DNA of 35,164 nt from JBBECF01 sp040881945. GTDB lineage: Bacteria > Pseudomonadota > Alphaproteobacteria > Dongiales > Dongiaceae. This document shows, in pieces, positions 31,389-35,164 of the stretch. Every line of letters begins with the position of its first letter. The stretch's first letter is position 1. Under the pieces are notes generated by a model. The model did no database searches and was not told the origin of the DNA. It was given only the letters and a program-made list of their open reading frames with translations. A program made the translations under genes and the position numbers. The stretch covers positions 1-35,164 of the forward strand of contig JBBECF010000068.1 of the NCBI GenBank assembly GCA_040881945.1, written 5' to 3'.

Positions 31389-31667
31389 ATGCAATCTCTG
31401 GCGCTCCTGATCAACACGGTGGTCAACGTCTATATCTGGGTCCTGATCGCCGCGGCGGTGTTGAGCTGGCTCGTCGCCTTCAACGTCCTCAACACGAGCA
31501 ATCGTTTCGTCTATGCGGCCGGCGACGTTCTGTACCGCGTGACCGAGCCGGCGTTGCGGCCGCTCCGGCGGATTTTGCCGAACCTGGGCGGCATCGACGT
31601 CTCGCCGGTGGTGCTGATCCTGTTGCTGATCTTCCTTCGAAACCTGCTGTTCGAATACCTTGTCTGA
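31389..31667 (+). CDS. YggT family membrane protein
   Basis: The 92-residue protein has two hydrophobic hairpin segments (about 4-30 and 68-90) separated by the conserved loop FVYAAGDVLYRVTEPALRPL followed by RRILPNLGGIDVSP, characteristic of the YggT family. Its function is not firmly known; in other bacteria related proteins act in cell division, septation or osmotic balance. The stop overlaps the downstream DUF167 start by eight bases, the classic yggT-yggU arrangement. No clear ribosome binding site is seen at the ATG 31389. Confidence 0.93.
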   Translation: MQSLALLINTVVNVYIWVLIAAAVLSWLVAFNVLNTSNRFVYAAGDVLYRVTEPALRPLRRILPNLGGIDVSPVVLILLLIFLRNLLFEYLV

Positions 31668-32016
31668 GCGGACCGCGCCCTTGCCCTCGCCCTTCGCGGC
31701 GGCCGCCGAGGGGATCCGGGTCAGGGTCCGGGTCAGCCCGCGCGCGACACGCAATCGAATCGAGGGGCTGGCCGCCGAGCCGGACGGCCGGGCGGCGCTG
31801 AAAATCGCCCTCGCCGCTGCCCCGGAAGGCGGCAAGGCCAATGCCGCGCTGGTCCGTCTGCTGGCCCGCGAATGGGACGTGGCGAAGTCGGCAATCACGG
31901 TGGCCGGCGGCGCCGCCAGCCGGCGCAAGACGCTGCACGTCGCCGGCGAGCCGCAGGCGCTGCTGCGCGCCTTGGACGACTGGCTGTCGCGGCAGACCGG
32001 CCGCGGCGCGGGCTGA
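31660..32016 (+). CDS. DUF167 family protein (YggU-like)
   Basis: The 118-residue protein shows the DUF167 pattern VRVRVSPRATRNRIEGL, then LKIALAAAPEGGKANAALVRLLAREW and AASRRKTLHVAG, forming a small alpha/beta fold. Members are soluble and of unknown function, and are commonly adjacent to yggT. The most likely start is TTG 31660, which overlaps the yggT stop; no ATG is available, and a TTG at 31681 would trim seven residues. folD follows after 16 bases. Confidence 0.9.
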   Translation: MSERTAPLPSPFAAAAEGIRVRVRVSPRATRNRIEGLAAEPDGRAALKIALAAAPEGGKANAALVRLLAREWDVAKSAITVAGGAASRRKTLHVAGEPQALLRALDDWLSRQTGRGAG

Positions 32017-32032
32017 AGGATCGGCCGGACGC

Positions 32033-32932
32033 ATGACCGAAGGTAGCACGCCCGCGAGCAAGATCATCGACGGCAAGGCCTTCGCGGCGGAGCTGTGCCA
32101 ACGCATCGCCGATCGGGTCGCCGTGCTTCGCGAGGAGCATGGCGTGACGCCCGGCCTCGCCGTGGTGCTCGTCGGCGAGAACCAGGCGAGCCAGGTCTAT
32201 GTCCGCAACAAGGAGCGGCAGACCGAGGCCGCCGGCATGACTTCCTTCAAGCACGCGCTGCCGGCCGAGACGGCGCAGGCGGACCTGCTGCGCCTGGTGC
32301 GGCGCCTGAACGCCGATCCGGCGGTCAACGGCATCCTCGTGCAGCTCCCCCTGCCGAAGCAGATCGACCCGCAGGCGGTGATCGACGCCATCGATCCGGC
32401 GAAGGACGTCGACGGCTTCCACGTCGTCAACGCCGGGCGGCTGGCCACCGGCGGCGCCGGGCTGGTGCCGTGCACGCCGCTCGGCTGCCTGATGCTGCTC
32501 AAGCACCGGCTCGGCGACCTCACCGGGTTGCGCGCCGTGGTGATCGGCCGTTCGAACATCGTCGGCAAGCCGATGGCGGCGCTGCTGCTCGGCGAGAACT
32601 GCACGGTGACCGTGGCCCATTCGCGGACCCGCGACCTGGCGGCGGAGGCGCGCCGCGCCGACATCCTGATCGCCGCCGTCGGCCGGCCGGAGATGGTGCG
32701 CGGCGACTGGGTCCGCGACGGCGCCACCGTCATCGACGTCGGCATCAACCGCCTCGACGACGGCGCCGGCAAGGCGCGGCTGGTCGGCGACGTCGCCTTC
32801 AAGGAGGCGATCGAACGCGCCGGCGGCATTACCCCGGTGCCGGGCGGCGTCGGGCCGATGACCATCGCCTGCCTGTTGCAGAACACCCTGACCGCGACCT
32901 GCCGGCAGCGCGGCATCGACCTGCCCGGCTGA
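32033..32932 (+). CDS. folD: Bifunctional methylenetetrahydrofolate dehydrogenase/cyclohydrolase
   Basis: FolD interconverts 5,10-methylene-, 5,10-methenyl- and 10-formyl-tetrahydrofolate, supplying one-carbon units in the cytoplasm. The 299-residue protein has the YVRNKERQTEAAGM segment with catalytic Lys60, QLPLPKQI (104-111), KDVDGFH (124-130), the Rossmann motif VVIGRSNIVGKPMAALLL and the signature GGITPVPGGVGPMT near the C-terminus. The start at 32033 is chosen from homology, since a longer frame opens at 31841 inside the DUF167 gene. It forms a plus-strand run with yggT, DUF167 and the NnrU-like gene. Confidence 0.97.
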   Translation: MTEGSTPASKIIDGKAFAAELCQRIADRVAVLREEHGVTPGLAVVLVGENQASQVYVRNKERQTEAAGMTSFKHALPAETAQADLLRLVRRLNADPAVNGILVQLPLPKQIDPQAVIDAIDPAKDVDGFHVVNAGRLATGGAGLVPCTPLGCLMLLKHRLGDLTGLRAVVIGRSNIVGKPMAALLLGENCTVTVAHSRTRDLAAEARRADILIAAVGRPEMVRGDWVRDGATVIDVGINRLDDGAGKARLVGDVAFKEAIERAGGITPVPGGVGPMTIACLLQNTLTATCRQRGIDLPG

Positions 32933-32949
32933 ATCGAAGCGAGGCGGCG

Positions 32950-33657
32950 ATGAGCGGTCTTGGGGAACTGATTCTCGCGGCCGCGCTGTTCGTCGGCGGC
33001 CATTTTGTCGCGTCGTCGGCGCCGGTGCGCGAACCGCTGGTGGCGCGGCTCGGCGAACGCGGCTTCGCCGGCCTCTACTCGATCGCCGCGCTCGCGCTGC
33101 TCGTCTGGACGATCGGGGCCTATGGCCGGGCGCCGGTCGTGCCGCTGTGGGACGCGCCGCGCTGGGCTTACTATCTGCCCGCGATCTTCATGACGCTCGC
33201 CTGCCTGCTGCTCGTCTGCGGCGTCAGTCAGGACAATCCGACGGCGGTGATGCGGCGGCTCGGGCCCGGCGACCACCCGGCGCCGGGTATCCTCGCCGTG
33301 ACCCGCCATCCGGTCATGTGGGGGATCGGGATCTGGGCGCTTGCCCACATCCCGGCCAATGGCGTGGCGGCCGATCTCGTGCTGTTCGGCGCCGTGGCCG
33401 TGCTGGCCCTCGGCGGCACGTTCGCCATCGACGCCAAGAAGCGCCGCGCCTGGGGCGCCGATTGGGACCGCTTCGCCGCCGCCACCTCGAACCTGCCGTT
33501 CGCGGCGCTCGCCGCCGGCCGCGCGAGGCTCGACCCGGCCGATATCGGCTGGCTCCGGGTGGTCGGCGCCGCTACGCTGTACGCGCTTCTCGTCTTCTTC
33601 CACCCTTTCATCGCCGGCGTGCCGGTCCCCGGATTTGATCCGGGGATGGCGCCGTGA
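32950..33657 (+). CDS. NnrU family membrane protein
   Basis: The 235-residue protein has about six hydrophobic segments and the NnrU pattern (GHFVASSAPVREPLVARLGE, then VTRHPVMWGIGIWALAHIPANG). NnrU was first described near nitric oxide/nitrite reductase genes; its biochemical role is unclear, and similar methyltransferase-like membrane folds (NnrU/isoprenylcysteine type) are known. The start at 32950 is preceded by GAGGCGGCG, 14 bases after folD. The last residues VPVPGFDPGMAP are encoded by a palindromic repeat (33624-33652), so the natural C-terminus has probably been replaced by repeat sequence. It overlaps the convergent nucleotidyltransferase gene by 50 bases. Confidence 0.9.
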   Translation: MSGLGELILAAALFVGGHFVASSAPVREPLVARLGERGFAGLYSIAALALLVWTIGAYGRAPVVPLWDAPRWAYYLPAIFMTLACLLLVCGVSQDNPTAVMRRLGPGDHPAPGILAVTRHPVMWGIGIWALAHIPANGVAADLVLFGAVAVLALGGTFAIDAKKRRAWGADWDRFAAATSNLPFAALAAGRARLDPADIGWLRVVGAATLYALLVFFHPFIAGVPVPGFDPGMAP

Positions 33658-34807
33658 CCTCGCGGCCCGCCGCCCGACCTTCCTTCGCCCGCCGAAGCGG
33701 GCTTCGCGAAGGCGGGAGGCTTTGGGCCGCAGGGCGGTCGTCGGCGTCGCGCTCGGCGCGGAAGCCGGCGACGATGCCCCCGATGTCCTGGACCCGGCTC
33801 TTGGCGGCGACCAGCACAGCGTCGGCGGTGGCGATGACCACGACGCCGTCGAGGCCCACCACCGTCGTCAGCGGCCCGTCGCTGCGCACATAGGAGCCGC
33901 GCAAGTCCTCGATGACCACGTCGCCGATGCAGACGTTGCCGGCGGCGTCCTTGTCGCCGACCTGCCACAGCCCCGTCCACGCGCCGACGTCGGTCCAATC
34001 CATGTCGGTGGGCACCACCGCCGCGCGATCGGTGCTCTCCAGGACCGCGCGGTCGATCGACAGGCGCGGCGCCGCGGCGAAGGCGGCGCGCTCCAGCCGG
34101 ACGAAATCGCTGTCGCGGGCGCCGGCCGCGAGCGCGGCGCGGGCGGCCGCGAGCACCGCCGGCGCCCAGCGCTGCAACTCGGCGATCAGCGCCGCGACCG
34201 GAAACAGGAAGATGCCGCTGTTCCACAACCACTCGCCGCTGCCGACGAGATGGCGCGCCGCCGCCGCCGGTGGCTTCTCCACGAAGCCCAGGACCTGCAG
34301 CGCCCGACCCGCGCCGGGCAACGGCGCGCCGCCGCGGATGTAGCCGTAGCCGCTCTCCGGCCCGGTCGGTCGAACGCCGAAACAGACCAGGCACCCGGCC
34401 GCGGCCGCCGGGACGGCGGCGCGCACGGCGTCGTGGAAGGCGTCCGGGTCGCCCACCCGATGGTCGACCGGCGTCACCAGCAACAGCGCCGCCGGATCGG
34501 CGGCGGCAATGTGCAGCGCGGCGACGGCGACGGCCGGGCCGGTGTCGCGGCCGGCGGGCTCGAGCAGGATGCCGGCGGGCGCGATGCCGAGCCGGCGCAG
34601 TTGCTCGGCGACGACGAACCGCTGGGCGTCGCTGCACACGACCAGCGGCGGACCGAACAGCGCGCCGTCGCGAACGCGCAGCGCCGTCTCCTGCAACAGC
34701 GAGCGGTCCGAGGTGAGCGCCAGCACCGGCTTCGGATGCATCCCGCGCGACAGCGGCCACAGACGCCGGCCGGCGCCGCCCGCAAGCAGGACCGGAACGA
34801 TGCGCAT
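33608..34807 (-). CDS. Mannose-1-phosphate guanylyltransferase (GDP-mannose pyrophosphorylase), short form
   Basis: The enzyme makes GDP-mannose from GTP and mannose-1-phosphate for surface polysaccharides. The N-terminal signature LAGGAGRRLWPLSRGMHPKP (residues 8-27), EPAGRDTGPAVAVAALHIA, GYGYI, FVEKP (about 180) and DWTDVGAWTGLW are diagnostic of the ManC/AlgA nucleotidyltransferase domain. The C-terminal phosphomannose isomerase domain of bifunctional enzymes is absent. Homology ends near residue 355; the last about 44 residues come from a repeat-rich stretch (33608-33740) and look like read-through rather than a natural tail. The ATG at 34807 lies 12 bases downstream of argG on the same strand. 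Confidence 0.9.
   Translation of the reverse strand: MRIVPVLLAGGAGRRLWPLSRGMHPKPVLALTSDRSLLQETALRVRDGALFGPPLVVCSDAQRFVVAEQLRRLGIAPAGILLEPAGRDTGPAVAVAALHIAAADPAALLLVTPVDHRVGDPDAFHDAVRAAVPAAAAGCLVCFGVRPTGPESGYGYIRGGAPLPGAGRALQVLGFVEKPPAAAARHLVGSGEWLWNSGIFLFPVAALIAELQRWAPAVLAAARAALAAGARDSDFVRLERAAFAAAPRLSIDRAVLESTDRAAVVPTDMDWTDVGAWTGLWQVGDKDAAGNVCIGDVVIEDLRGSYVRSDGPLTTVVGLDGVVVIATADAVLVAAKSRVQDIGGIVAGFRAERDADDRPAAQSLPPSRSPLRRAKEGRAAGREVTAPSPDQIRGPARRR
33624..33652. repeat. CCCCGGAT palindromic repeat inside the 3' end of the NnrU gene
   Basis: CCCCGGAT (33627-33634) and ATCCGGGG (33638-33645) form a perfect 8-bp stem with loop TTG. Outer bases GGT...GATGGCGC match the repeat at 2885-2910. It lies within both convergent coding tails (NnrU, plus; nucleotidyltransferase, minus). 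Confidence 0.8.
33682..33720. repeat. CTTCGCC-type repeat inside the nucleotidyltransferase tail
   Basis: CCTTCGCCCGCCGAAGCGGG followed by CTTCGCGAAGGCGGG contains several nested palindromes (CCCGC-CGAA-GCGGG and CTTCGCGAAG). It shares CTTCGCC/GGCGAAGG elements with the hairpin near tRNA-Ser at 17211-17298. Confidence 0.6.
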
Positions 34808-34819
34808 GGGCGTCCTCTG

Positions 34820-35164
<345 letters not shown>

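Overview
The window is GC-rich, densely coded DNA from an alphaproteobacterium, probably Rhodospirillales-like and possibly from an assembled environmental genome. Pointers are the gene order thrS-infC-rpmI-rplT-pheS-pheT, a perfect CtrA-type box (TTAA-N7-TTAA) with a GANTC methylation site inside it, Tad-type pilus genes, an NnrU-family protein, a fused SoxYZ-like carrier, and many short GC-rich palindromic repeats.

Layout. 1-4.9 kb: the 3' end of an AI-2E-family permease, a tiny membrane ORF, a DsbA-like protein (-), an iron-type superoxide dismutase (+), a small unknown protein, a glycine-zipper lipoprotein, a HELVH putative zinc protein (-) and a small cysteine-containing secreted protein (+). 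4.9-8.7 kb, minus strand: SoxYZ-like carrier, MAPEG protein, large patatin-like protein. 8.7-9.3 kb: a decayed Phd/VapC-type toxin-antitoxin locus. 9.3-16.1 kb, minus strand: a five-gene molybdoenzyme operon in the order polyferredoxin, catalytic subunit, 4Fe-4S subunit, NrfD membrane subunit, TorD-type chaperone. This matches arxB'ABCD, and the catalytic subunit carries a YGRGWG segment. An FNR/CRP-type box lies upstream. 16.4-17.9 kb: CMD-family protein, small membrane ORF, GIY-YIG protein with an odd 5' end, tRNA-Ser(GGA), small membrane protein. 17.9-22.0 kb, minus strand: two TadE-like proteins, a TadG-like repeat protein and lepA. 22.1-24 kb: CtrA box, small unknown protein, FRG-domain gene of lower GC. 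24-31.2 kb, minus strand: pheT, pheS, rplT, rpmI, infC (ATA start) and thrS. 31.4-35.2 kb: yggT, DUF167, folD and an NnrU-family gene (+), facing a mannose-1-phosphate guanylyltransferase and the 3' end of argG (-).

How the parts work together. The Arx-like operon encodes a complete Tat-exported molybdenum enzyme, its electron-transfer subunits, a quinone-facing membrane subunit and a maturation chaperone. With the FNR-like site this suggests anaerobic or microaerobic respiration on an oxyanion such as arsenic, although no arsenic resistance gene is visible. The thrS-pheT block is core translation. The Tad-like genes encode surface or pilus-associated proteins. The SoxYZ-like protein and its small cysteine-containing neighbour are of the kind found beside PQQ alcohol dehydrogenases, but no such dehydrogenase is in the window. 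The most unusual features are the Arx-like operon, the relic toxin-antitoxin pair, the ATA-started infC, and repeat elements that have entered gene ends and the infC-rpmI junction.
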